Positions 1 through 6,049 of a stretch of 10,022 nt of DNA are shown in pieces. The stretch covers positions 1-10,022 of the forward strand of contig DATLBB010000311.1 in NCBI GenBank assembly GCA_035527155.1. The letters run 5' to 3'. This DNA comes from CS2-K091 sp035527155. Lineage in GTDB: Bacteria; Planctomycetota; Phycisphaerae; Sedimentisphaerales; Anaerobacaceae. The notes below the pieces were generated by a model that worked only from the letters and a program-made list of their open reading frames with translations, was not told the DNA's origin and searched no databases. The position numbers were made by a program, and so were the translations under genes. Numbering within the stretch: the first letter of the stretch is position 1; the number at the start of each line of letters is the position of its first letter.

Positions 1-545
1 AGCCATTTGGGCAGAGAAAATGATGTACTGAAATAGTCAGCCGGTGAATCATTCGGGTCCGGCAAAATATCGGTATCAAACTGACAGCCGGTCGACAGCG
101 ATTGTGGAAGTGTCCTCCCCGGGTCGGCTTGCGACAATGGCATTTGGCGGTTCTTTATGTGTCTTGTGATTTGGCGCAGGACAGCATTTACAAAGGCGGT
201 TTGTTTCCTGCCTGTGAGGGCCTTGGCGGCATTGACTGCTTCGTTGACGATTGAATACTCCGGGGTTTGTGGACTATAGAGAAGCTCGAAAGAAGCGACA
301 CGTATGATATTGAGCAGCTTAGGTTGTATCCTTTCAACAGGACAATCAGCAAATCCGGTTATGACATCATCGATGACAATGCGGTTTCTTACGCTGCCGA
401 AGACGAGGTCTGTGGCCCGCTGTTTCTCCGTGGTTTGCTGAAGTAGTTCGTTTAAGATTGGGCCGGCATAGTTGCGTTTGGGGTCGAATTGGTTTAAGAC
501 AGCCGTTGCGATTTGGCGTGCGGTTTTTGAAGTGTGGCCGGTCAT
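1..545 (-). CDS. rsmB: 16S rRNA (cytosine-C5) methyltransferase RsmB, N-terminal part
   Basis: The first 181 codons are present and the window edge removes the rest. RsmB (Sun/Fmu family) methylates a cytosine of 16S rRNA using SAM. The visible part is the NusB-like RNA-binding domain (about residues 5-130), recognised by the run RATDLVFGSVRNR, the helix around SIVNEAVNAAK and the motif FVNAVLRQITR. A polar linker rich in P, D and S follows (about 135-170). The sequence then enters SFSLPKW, which in this family marks the entry to the methyltransferase domain. The ATG lies one base after the fmt stop codon (TAA, T, ATG), so translation is probably coupled to fmt, and I see no good Shine-Dalgarno. 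The catalytic cysteines lie outside the window. NusB alone would end near residue 140, so the continuing linker favours RsmB. Confidence 0.88.
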   Translation of the reverse strand, partial: MTGHTSKTARQIATAVLNQFDPKRNYAGPILNELLQQTTEKQRATDLVFGSVRNRIVIDDVITGFADCPVERIQPKLLNIIRVASFELLYSPQTPEYSIVNEAVNAAKALTGRKQTAFVNAVLRQITRHIKNRQMPLSQADPGRTLPQSLSTGCQFDTDILPDPNDSPADYFSTSFSLPKW

Positions 546-546
546 A

Positions 547-1500
547 TTATGTTTCTATTTTCATAAACAAGTCGCCTGGCTGAGTTTGCCGGCCATTAAC
601 GAAATCCTTGAAGTGCATAAGGTGAGAGCCGGTCGGTTTGATTTTTGTAATCTTTAAGGCGCGTTGGCCGCAGATTACATTCAGGCTTTGATCGAGCGTT
701 CCGGGCGGCAGGTTAGCCGAGTTTGAGGTTTCGACAAGTTCGGCCATTGCTATTGTTACCCGCAGAGACTTTTTGGCTTTTTTCGAGACATACATTGCCG
801 AAGCGCCTGGCCAGGGCCAAAAGCCTCGTATCTTTCTTTGGAGCAGTTCGGCCGGCTCGTTAAAGTCCAGAAAGCCGTCGGATTTTTTCAGCTTCGGCGC
901 CATTGTGGCTTTGGAATGGTCCTGCCCGGTATAGACTGCTGTGCCGCCGGCGATGTCATCTATTGTTTTTAACAGCAGTGGTGCGGCGATCTGCGCCAGT
1001 CTGTCGTGAAGCAGACCCGCTGTTTCGTCCGCGCCAATATCGGTTTTTGACTGTGCCAGGATGTCGCCGGCGTCCATTTTTTCAGCAAGCGCGATTATAC
1101 TTATACCGGTTTGTTTTTCGCCTTCGATTATTGCCCAGTTTATTGGTGCAGCTCCACGGTATTTCGGCAGCAGTGAAGCGTGGACATTTATAGAACCTTT
1201 GGGCGGCAGATTGATTAGCTCATTTCCGATTTTTTGACCAAATGCAATTACCACAATTAAATCCGGCTGATAAGCTGCTATCTTTTCGATTGCCGGCGGC
1301 GCGTTCACATCGTCGGTTTCGATAAAAGGTATCGCATTTGAATCCGCCCAGCGTGCTGCGGTTGTGGGTCTTGGCTTTCTTCCCCTGCCGGCGGGGTGGG
1401 GCGGCTGGGTCACAACAAACTGGAGACTGTGGCTGGAGCAGGCCAAAGCGTTAAGGCATTCAAGGCCGAATTCTCCGCTGCCGAGATAGATTATCTTCAT
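547..1500 (-). CDS. fmt: methionyl-tRNA formyltransferase
   Basis: Fmt transfers a formyl group from 10-formyl-tetrahydrofolate to Met-tRNAi in the cytoplasm, preparing the initiator tRNA. The 317 residues match the usual family length. The Rossmann N-terminal domain opens with MKIIYLGSGEFG. The catalytic triad is visible as N105 and H107 in INVHASLLPKYRG and D143 in KMDAGDI. The PAGRGRKPRPT loop near residues 36-46 is the tRNA acceptor loop region. The C-terminal domain (about 207-317) begins after APKLKKSDGFLDF and binds tRNA. The gene lies between def and rsmB, and the def-fmt pairing is common because the two enzymes act at opposite ends of the formylation cycle. The start at 1500 is preceded on its strand by heptamer repeats, whose GAGAA is the only purine-rich stretch near the ATG. 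Confidence 0.96.
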   Translation of the reverse strand: MKIIYLGSGEFGLECLNALACSSHSLQFVVTQPPHPAGRGRKPRPTTAARWADSNAIPFIETDDVNAPPAIEKIAAYQPDLIVVIAFGQKIGNELINLPPKGSINVHASLLPKYRGAAPINWAIIEGEKQTGISIIALAEKMDAGDILAQSKTDIGADETAGLLHDRLAQIAAPLLLKTIDDIAGGTAVYTGQDHSKATMAPKLKKSDGFLDFNEPAELLQRKIRGFWPWPGASAMYVSKKAKKSLRVTIAMAELVETSNSANLPPGTLDQSLNVICGQRALKITKIKPTGSHLMHFKDFVNGRQTQPGDLFMKIET

Positions 1501-1504
1501 AATA

Positions 1505-1539
1505 TTCGATTCTCGATTCTCAAGTACCGGGTAACGAGT
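1505..1539. repeat. heptamer repeat array between def and fmt
   Basis: Five consecutive 7-base units fill the def-fmt spacer: TTCGATT, CTCGATT, CTCAAGT, ACCGGGT and AACGAGT. The first two fit the consensus CTCGATT closely and the others are diverged. A weaker sixth unit (1540-1546) would overlap the def stop codon and make the array 42 bases. Read toward fmt, the array supplies the GAGAA upstream of the start codon. Confidence 0.7.
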
Positions 1540-1542
1540 TTT

Positions 1543-2070
1543 TCAAGATTCACTCTTCTGTTCGTGCTCTTTTCTGAGTTTTTTGAGCTGTCTTCGGTGT
1601 ACGATTCCCGCGGTCTGGCCCATACGGTTGACGATGGTTAAGCCATTGATGTGGTCATTTTCGTGCTGGAGGACCCTTGCCAAAAGTCCTTCGGCTTCTT
1701 CGGTAAATTCATTGCCATCGAGGTCGGTGGCGGTAACTTTGCACTTTTTGTATCTTCGAATTTTCGTGAAAACGTTCGGGACGGAGAGGCAGCCTTCGTC
1801 CACCGCATCAAGGTCACCATTCGGCTTAATGGTCGGGTTTATATAGACTTTGACGGCCTCCTTAGTTCCATCGAGGGACACGATAAAGAGGCGCAGCGGC
1901 ACGCCAATCTGCGGCGCCGCCAGGCCGACACCCTTGTTCTTGAGCATAATATCTTTCATCTTCTCCACCAACTGACGAATATTATCGTCGATTTTTTCGA
2001 CGGGCAACGCCTCTTTAGCTAAAACGCCAGCCGGATAATGCGTGATTCGACATTTTTCAATATCTATCAT
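1543..2070 (-). CDS. def: peptide deformylase
   Basis: This metalloenzyme removes the N-formyl group from nascent proteins at the ribosome exit. All three family motifs are intact. Motif 1 is GVGLAAPQ (residues 47-54), motif 2 is EGCLS (92-96, metal ligand C94) and motif 3 is QHENDH (135-140, metal ligands H136 and H140, catalytic E137). The 175-residue length is normal, with a basic C-terminal tail (KKLRKEHEQK). The gene starts 45 bases after the lptB stop and ends 42 bases before fmt, consistent with one transcript. Its upstream spacer is almost entirely a heptamer array and there is no classical Shine-Dalgarno; the nearest purine runs are the CGAGA and CGAGAA units of the array. Confidence 0.97.
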   Translation of the reverse strand: MIDIEKCRITHYPAGVLAKEALPVEKIDDNIRQLVEKMKDIMLKNKGVGLAAPQIGVPLRLFIVSLDGTKEAVKVYINPTIKPNGDLDAVDEGCLSVPNVFTKIRRYKKCKVTATDLDGNEFTEEAEGLLARVLQHENDHINGLTIVNRMGQTAGIVHRRQLKKLRKEHEQKSES

Positions 2071-2072
2071 TT

Positions 2073-2114
2073 CTCGTATCTCGCTACTCGCGGATTGACA
2101 CTCGATGCTTCATA
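2073..2114. repeat. six-unit heptamer array filling the lptB-def spacer
   Basis: Exactly six 7-base units: CTCGTAT, CTCGCTA, CTCGCGG, ATTGACA, CTCGATG and CTTCATA. The array is 42 bases and takes up nearly all of the 45-base gap between the lptB stop codon and the def start codon. Four units begin with CTCG and two are diverged. On the coding strand of def it reads as repeated CGAG units running right up to the ATG. Confidence 0.8.
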
Positions 2115-2115
2115 C

Positions 2116-2856
2116 TTATTTATCGTCGAATTCGTCGCCGGCGAATATATCGCCGAGGTAGTGCTGTCTTACCGTCTCGTTTCGGACGATCTCGGCCGGG
2201 GAGCCGGCGCCTATCACCTTACCATGGTCGATTATGTAGGCCTTATCGACTATCTCAAGCGTCCTCTCGACATTATGGTCTGTAATGAGAACACTAAGGC
2301 CGGAAGCGACAAGGCGGCGAATCTCCTGCTGCAGGTCTCCGACGGCAATAGGGTCAACGCCTGTAAAGGGCTCGTCCAAAAGAATCAACGAAGGGTCTGT
2401 TACCATAGCGCGTGCGATTTCAAGTTTTCTTCTCTCGCCGCCTGACAGGAACCTTCCCTGGCTGTCAGCGACCTCGCGAAGTGAGAAACGCTCAATGAGC
2501 ATATCGGCCTTTCTGTCGCGCTCGGCTTTGGTGGTAGACATTGTTTCCAGAATCGCATAGAGATTGTCCCTGACGCTGAGCCGCTGAAAGATGCTCGGCT
2601 CCTGTGAAAGATAGCCGATACCGAGTCGGGCGCGCTTGTACATGGGCAGCTTTGTAATTTCGCAGTCCTGGAACAAGACCTGACCGCCATTGGGTGTAAT
2701 CATACCTATAATCATTCTAAAGGATGTTGTTTTTCCGGCACCGTTTCTGCCAAGCAGCCCGACAATTGCGCGCTGACCAATCTCAATAGATACTCCGTTG
2801 ACAACAGCCCTGCCGGAGTACTTCTTCATCAACCCGCGAGTTTCAAGAAGCTTCAT
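2116..2856 (-). CDS. lptB: LPS export ABC transporter ATP-binding protein LptB
   Basis: LptB is the cytoplasmic ATPase of the LptB2FG complex, which extracts lipopolysaccharide from the inner membrane for transport to the outer membrane. The 246 residues from MKLLETRGLMKKYSG match the family length. Visible motifs are Walker A GRNGAGKT (36-43), the Q-loop at Q85 (YLSQEPSIF), the signature LSGGE (137-141) followed by RRKLEIARAM, Walker B LILLDE (157-162) and the switch histidine H194 (ITDHNV). YLSQEPSIF and LSGGERRKLEIARA are typical of LptB rather than of generic ABC ATPases. An in-frame ATG at 2958 would add 34 residues, but that extension is translated from heptamer repeats and a palindrome (KYERDPKRKNS...) and includes the promoter, so I reject it. 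No LptF/LptG partner is in view. This is the first gene of the leftward cluster. Confidence 0.93.
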   Translation of the reverse strand: MKLLETRGLMKKYSGRAVVNGVSIEIGQRAIVGLLGRNGAGKTTSFRMIIGMITPNGGQVLFQDCEITKLPMYKRARLGIGYLSQEPSIFQRLSVRDNLYAILETMSTTKAERDRKADMLIERFSLREVADSQGRFLSGGERRKLEIARAMVTDPSLILLDEPFTGVDPIAVGDLQQEIRRLVASGLSVLITDHNVERTLEIVDKAYIIDHGKVIGAGSPAEIVRNETVRQHYLGDIFAGDEFDDK

Positions 2857-2935
2857 ATTTCGTCTCTCGTATTTCGTGTCCTTGTTCCCAAACGAATTTT
2901 TGCGTTTGGGGTCCCTTTCGTATTTCGTACGCGGT
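2857..2935. repeat. heptamer array interrupted by a palindrome, lptB leader
   Basis: Units ATTTCGT, CTCTCGT, ATTTCGT and GTCCTTG run from 2857 to 2884. A palindrome interrupts them, and units CTTTCGT, ATTTCGT and ACGCGGT resume at 2915-2935. GTCC stands on each side of the palindrome (2878-2881 and 2911-2914). The unit consensus is TTTCGT-like rather than CTCGATT, so this is a variant of the same family. The whole stretch would be transcribed as the 5' leader of lptB and lies directly against its start codon. Confidence 0.7.
2887..2910. repeat. 8-bp palindrome inside the lptB leader array
   Basis: CCCAAACG (2887-2894) and CGTTTGGG (2903-2910) are perfect inverted repeats around an 8-base AT-rich loop. 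In the lptB transcript this folds as a hairpin about 30-50 bases before the start codon. There is no T-run after it on the lptB strand, so it is not an intrinsic terminator. It could be a small inserted palindromic element or a leader hairpin. Confidence 0.6.
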
Positions 2936-2963
2936 ATTATAGCGTTAACGATAGCCAAAGCAA
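2936..2963 (-). promoter_or_regulatory. probable sigma-70 type promoter for lptB-def-fmt-rsmB
   Basis: On the minus strand a perfect -10 hexamer TATAAT (2941 to 2936) has a weak -35 TTGCTT (2963 to 2958, 3 of 6 matches) 16 bases upstream. It would start transcription near 2929 and give a leader of about 70 bases containing the heptamers and the palindrome. Position and the perfect -10 support it; the -35 is poor. Confidence 0.5.
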
Positions 2964-2995
2964 GCTGTATTTAGTCATCAATATTTAGATTGCCC

Positions 2996-3015
2996 GGCCG
3001 TCGGCAATGACGGCC
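2996..3015. repeat. perfect 7-bp hairpin in the divergent spacer
   Basis: GGCCGTC (2996-3002) and GACGGCC (3009-3015) pair around the loop GGCAAT. Neither strand has a T-run after it, so it is not an intrinsic terminator. It lies in the roughly 350-base gene-free stretch 2857-3204, between the lptB promoter and the heptamer array at 3045. The remainder of that stretch (about 3087-3190) is AT-rich and holds no gene I can support; it must contain the promoter of the rightward cluster, but I cannot place a convincing -35/-10 pair. Confidence 0.45.
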
Positions 3016-3044
3016 TGTGTCATTTCAAGCGAATCAATCTATCC

Positions 3045-3086
3045 CTGTTCGCTAAACACTGTCCACTGTTCACTAACGACTGTTGA
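3045..3086. repeat. six-unit heptamer array of a second family (CTGTTCA)
   Basis: Six 7-base units in register: CTGTTCG, CTAAACA, CTGTCCA, CTGTTCA, CTAACGA and CTGTTGA. The consensus is close to CTGTTCA, clearly different from the CTCGATT family, but the array has the same unit size and the same total length (42 bases). It is in the gene-free region between the divergent clusters. Confidence 0.72.
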
Positions 3087-3204
3087 AACGACCTATAACC
3101 TGTTTTTCTTTGAAAGCCAATAAATATTCTGGCATTTCAGCAGATTTTTTGCTATTAAGTATTGTTTTACGGAAGATAAGGCCAATATTTACTTGAGGAT
3201 GCGT

Positions 3205-3990
3205 ATGTTTGCGGTTCTAAGCGATATACATTCAAATCTCGAGGCTTTAACTACGGTTCTGGCTGATATCGAAAGGCGCGGCATCAAGACGATTTATTGT
3301 CTCGGCGATGTCATCGGCTACGGAGCAAACCCCAAGGAATGTCTGGATTTGATTATAGAAAAGACCAAGTGGTGCGTTCTGGGTAATCACGATTACGCGA
3401 CCCTTTACGAGCCGACAAATTTTAATTACGGAGCAGAGCAGGCAAGCTTCTGGACCCGCTTTGTTCTGGAAACAGACCATGACAACGAGCCGCCTGAGGT
3501 CAACGAAAGGCGCTGGAGCTTTTTGGGCGAGCTTCCGATGCGGCGGACGCTCAAAACAAAACTGGAAAGCTGCGCAGCCATAATAGATTTTGTTCATGCC
3601 TCCCCCAGAAGGCCGATTAATGAATACATTTTTCCCGATGATGTTTACACAAATCCTGCAAAGGTCCGGCTGCTGTTCGAGCGTGTCAAGCATATCTGCT
3701 TCGTGGGCCATACGCATATGCCGGGCGTATTTCTTGATGAGCCGGATTTTTATCTTCCCAATGAGCTGAATAACGTTTATCCGATTATCGATGACGAGAA
3801 AGCAATTATCAATATCGGCTCCGTCGGGCAGCCGAGAGACAAAGACAACCGGGCAAGCTATGTGTATGTTGATGAAAATGAGGTACACTTTGTTCGAGTG
3901 GAATACGATTTTGAAACTACAATGAAAAAAATAAAGGCAATCGAACAATTAGACAACTTCCACGCCGAAAGGCTGCAGGAAGGAAGGTAA
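3205..3990 (+). CDS. calcineurin-like metallophosphoesterase
   Basis: A 261-residue cytoplasmic protein of the Metallophos_2 (YfcE/MJ0936-like) superfamily, whose members hydrolyse phosphodiesters or phosphomonoesters with two metal ions. The full motif set is present: SDIHSN (D7, H9), GDVIGYG (D35), GNHD (60-63, N61 and H62), a metal-binding histidine in FVHASP (H131) and GHTH (168-171). The substrate cannot be deduced. A C-terminal extension of about 40 residues follows the core. I chose ATG 3205 because GAGG ends six bases upstream; in-frame TTG 3193 and ATG 3199 are alternatives and would add four or two residues. yidC begins 64 bases after the stop, across a heptamer array, so co-transcription is likely. 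The gene occupies the place where rnpA often precedes yidC. Confidence 0.9.
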   Translation: MFAVLSDIHSNLEALTTVLADIERRGIKTIYCLGDVIGYGANPKECLDLIIEKTKWCVLGNHDYATLYEPTNFNYGAEQASFWTRFVLETDHDNEPPEVNERRWSFLGELPMRRTLKTKLESCAAIIDFVHASPRRPINEYIFPDDVYTNPAKVRLLFERVKHICFVGHTHMPGVFLDEPDFYLPNELNNVYPIIDDEKAIINIGSVGQPRDKDNRASYVYVDENEVHFVRVEYDFETTMKKIKAIEQLDNFHAERLQEGR

Positions 3991-4053
3991 ATTCGTGTCT
4001 CGTGACTCGATGCTCGCAACGAGGAACGAGAGACGAAGGACGAAAGATGAGAT
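3991..4053. repeat. nine-unit heptamer array filling the phosphoesterase-yidC spacer
   Basis: Nine 7-base units start on the base after the upstream stop codon and end one base before the yidC ATG. The first four carry the TCG form (ATTCGTG, TCTCGTG, ACTCGAT, GCTCGCA). The next five carry the complementary CGA form (ACGAGGA, ACGAGAG, ACGAAGG, ACGAAAG, ATGAGAT). The switch makes an imperfect palindrome: 3992-4003 pairs with 4026-4037 with one mismatch, and CTCG/CGAG pairs inside at 4013-4023. In mRNA this would form a hairpin just upstream of yidC. AAGGA at 4036-4040 is too far from the ATG (14 bases) to be a good Shine-Dalgarno. Confidence 0.8.
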
Positions 4054-4054
4054 T

Positions 4055-6046
4055 ATGAAAATTGTTTTAGTTTCGATTTTGGTCGGCTTTGTTGTGTTTT
4101 GCGGCTGGCTTGTTTATGAAACCGGGATTTTTGAAGCCGGCCAGCCTGAAAGCCGACCCTGCATACTCTTACAGCAAACGACGTCAGCCGGAGGTGGGGG
4201 GAATAAAAATGCAGATACCGTAAGAAACCAGACGCTGGAAGCGGCTGATTTGACAGGTTTCGGCGCCGACCACGCACCGGCCAGGAGCGTTACGTTAGGC
4301 TCAAGCGACCCTAAGAGCAATTTTATGTTACTGGTGGAATTGAGCTCAAAAGGTGCAGCCATAAGGAGCGCGGTCTTTAGCAGATTCGACGACCGTGATT
4401 ATAAAGACCCCCAGCCGTTAGTGATTCTTTCGCCTGTGAAATTAGCCGATGGCACCGAGATTCTATCGATGGCAAATAAGGGCTTTCAAAACGAGGCTCT
4501 TGTTCAGCAGGGCCGTGAGCTGCCTCTGCAAGACCTGCACTGGAAGAGCTACGATGTTGAAAAGGCGGTGGACGGCTCACCACAAACGGCATGCTTCGAG
4601 GCGACAATTAAAGTTCAAGATACGAATGAGCCGGTTATTAAATTGATTAAAACCTATCGCGTTTTCCCCGGCAGCTATCTTTTGGATTGCTTTTTAACTG
4701 TCGAAAATCTATCCGACATCGAACAAAAAGCCCGCTTCAATTTGGCCGGGCCGGTCGGCATGGGCAGAGAGGCTGTCAGGAGCGATATGAGACAGGTCAT
4801 GGGCGGCTTCAGAGATTCACAAGGCCAGGTGACCAGCGTGGGACTCAAATCCAAAAAGCTCAGCAAGGCAAAAGAACTCGACGATAGACGGCTGAAAAAA
4901 CCCGGCGCCGATTTCCTCTGGGCTGCTACGGTTAATAAGTATTTCGCCGCCATACTGGTGCCTGTTCCGGATGAGGGTAAAGACTTTTGTGATTGGGTAA
5001 GAGATAAAACAGGCCGATTCTACAATCCCGACGGCCTTGCCAATACCGGCGATGAGACGGTCGGGTTGGACCTGAAGATTGGCTCAAGCAGCCAGCCTTT
5101 GGTCATCCAGGCCAACAGCAAAAAAACATATAACTTTCAGTTGTATCTTGGTCCGAAGGACAAAGGCCTTTTCGATAAAAACGAGTTGTATCACAAGCTG
5201 GGCTTTGTCCATACGATAACCTTTATGCCCTGTTTTTGCTGTCCTGCCGCGATTATAAATCCGATAGCCTTTGGTATATTGGCGCTGATGAAATTGATGT
5301 ACGGCTTTATCAACAATTACGGCGTTGTGATTATCATCTTAGTATTCATGTTTCGGCTTGTCATGCATCCGATTAGCAAAAAAAGCCAGGTCTCGATGAG
5401 CAAAATGACTAAGCTTGGCCCGAAGACTGAAGAGATAAAGAAAAAATACGCCAACAACAAGGCCGAAATGAACAAGCAGATAATGGCGCTTTATAAAGAA
5501 CAGGGCGCCTCGCCGATTATGGGTTTTCTTCCGATGATGGTGCAGATGCCGATTTGGATTGCTCTTTGGAGCGCGGTGTACGCCAGTATTGCACTGCGAG
5601 GGGCTGCGTTTTTGCCTTTTTGGATTACTGACCTTTCGGTTCCGGATGCCCTTTATAGATTTTCAACGCCAATAATTGTGCCTTTGTTAGGCTGGAAGAT
5701 AGAATCGCTCAATCTTTTGCCGCTTTTGATGGGCGTGGCCTTTTACCTGCAGCAGAAACTAATGCCCAAACAGGCGACAGCCGCGACAAATCCCCAGGTG
5801 GCCCAGCAGCAGAAGATGATGATGATTATGATGCCGCTGCTGTTCCCGCTGATGTTATACAAAGCACCGTCGGGAGTGAACCTGTATATCATGGCCAGTA
5901 CGTTTGCCGGCGTTTTTGAGCAGCACGTCATCCGAAAGCACATCCGAGAGAAAGAAGAAGCCGAGTCAAAGGGCCTGGTCGCGACAACGAGCAAAACCGG
6001 CGGAAAAGTCAAAAAGAAAAAGCCAAAACCATTCTACAGAATGTAA
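4055..6046 (+). CDS. yidC: membrane protein insertase YidC
   Basis: YidC inserts and folds inner-membrane proteins, alone or with SecYEG. The 663 residues from MKIVLVSILVGFVVF show the plan of diderm YidC. There is one N-terminal membrane segment (about 3-20) and a large periplasmic domain (about 60-370, with FPGSYLLDCFLTVEN-like beta strands). The 60KD_IMP insertase core runs from about 390 to 625. In the core, the conserved arginine of the hydrophilic groove is R434 in FMFRLVMHPI. The cytoplasmic coiled coil follows (KTEEIKKKYANNKAEMNKQ), then PIWIALW, LLMGVAFYLQQKL and the Met-rich KMMMIMMPLLF helix. The tail ends in a Lys-rich stretch (KVKKKKPKPFYRM), as in ribosome-binding YidC tails. 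An in-frame GTG at 3995 would add 20 residues, but these come from heptamer repeats (SRDSMLATRNERRRTKDE) and would spoil the signal anchor. mnmE starts 3 bases after the stop. Confidence 0.95.
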   Translation: MKIVLVSILVGFVVFCGWLVYETGIFEAGQPESRPCILLQQTTSAGGGGNKNADTVRNQTLEAADLTGFGADHAPARSVTLGSSDPKSNFMLLVELSSKGAAIRSAVFSRFDDRDYKDPQPLVILSPVKLADGTEILSMANKGFQNEALVQQGRELPLQDLHWKSYDVEKAVDGSPQTACFEATIKVQDTNEPVIKLIKTYRVFPGSYLLDCFLTVENLSDIEQKARFNLAGPVGMGREAVRSDMRQVMGGFRDSQGQVTSVGLKSKKLSKAKELDDRRLKKPGADFLWAATVNKYFAAILVPVPDEGKDFCDWVRDKTGRFYNPDGLANTGDETVGLDLKIGSSSQPLVIQANSKKTYNFQLYLGPKDKGLFDKNELYHKLGFVHTITFMPCFCCPAAIINPIAFGILALMKLMYGFINNYGVVIIILVFMFRLVMHPISKKSQVSMSKMTKLGPKTEEIKKKYANNKAEMNKQIMALYKEQGASPIMGFLPMMVQMPIWIALWSAVYASIALRGAAFLPFWITDLSVPDALYRFSTPIIVPLLGWKIESLNLLPLLMGVAFYLQQKLMPKQATAATNPQVAQQQKMMMIMMPLLFPLMLYKAPSGVNLYIMASTFAGVFEQHVIRKHIREKEEAESKGLVATTSKTGGKVKKKKPKPFYRM

Positions 6047-6049
6047 CTG

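Noticed and set aside
1380..1396. GC-rich palindrome in fmt (CCCCTGCCGGCGGGG)
   Set aside because: It encodes the conserved PAGRG loop of Fmt, so protein conservation explains it.
3130..3155. Sigma-54 type promoter (TGGC and TTGC elements) before the phosphoesterase gene
   Set aside because: The spacing between the GG and GC elements is about 18 bases rather than the required 10.
3247..3948. 233-codon open frame on the minus strand inside the phosphoesterase gene
   Set aside because: It lies opposite a gene with a full set of catalytic motifs. Its Cys- and Ile-rich sequence is a shadow of that gene.
1505..4053. CRISPR array
   Set aside because: Units are contiguous 7-mers without unique spacers, and no cas genes are present.
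5800..5840. Run of ATG-like triplets in yidC
   Set aside because: It encodes the Met-rich helix (KMMMIMMPLLF) typical of YidC, not a repeat element.
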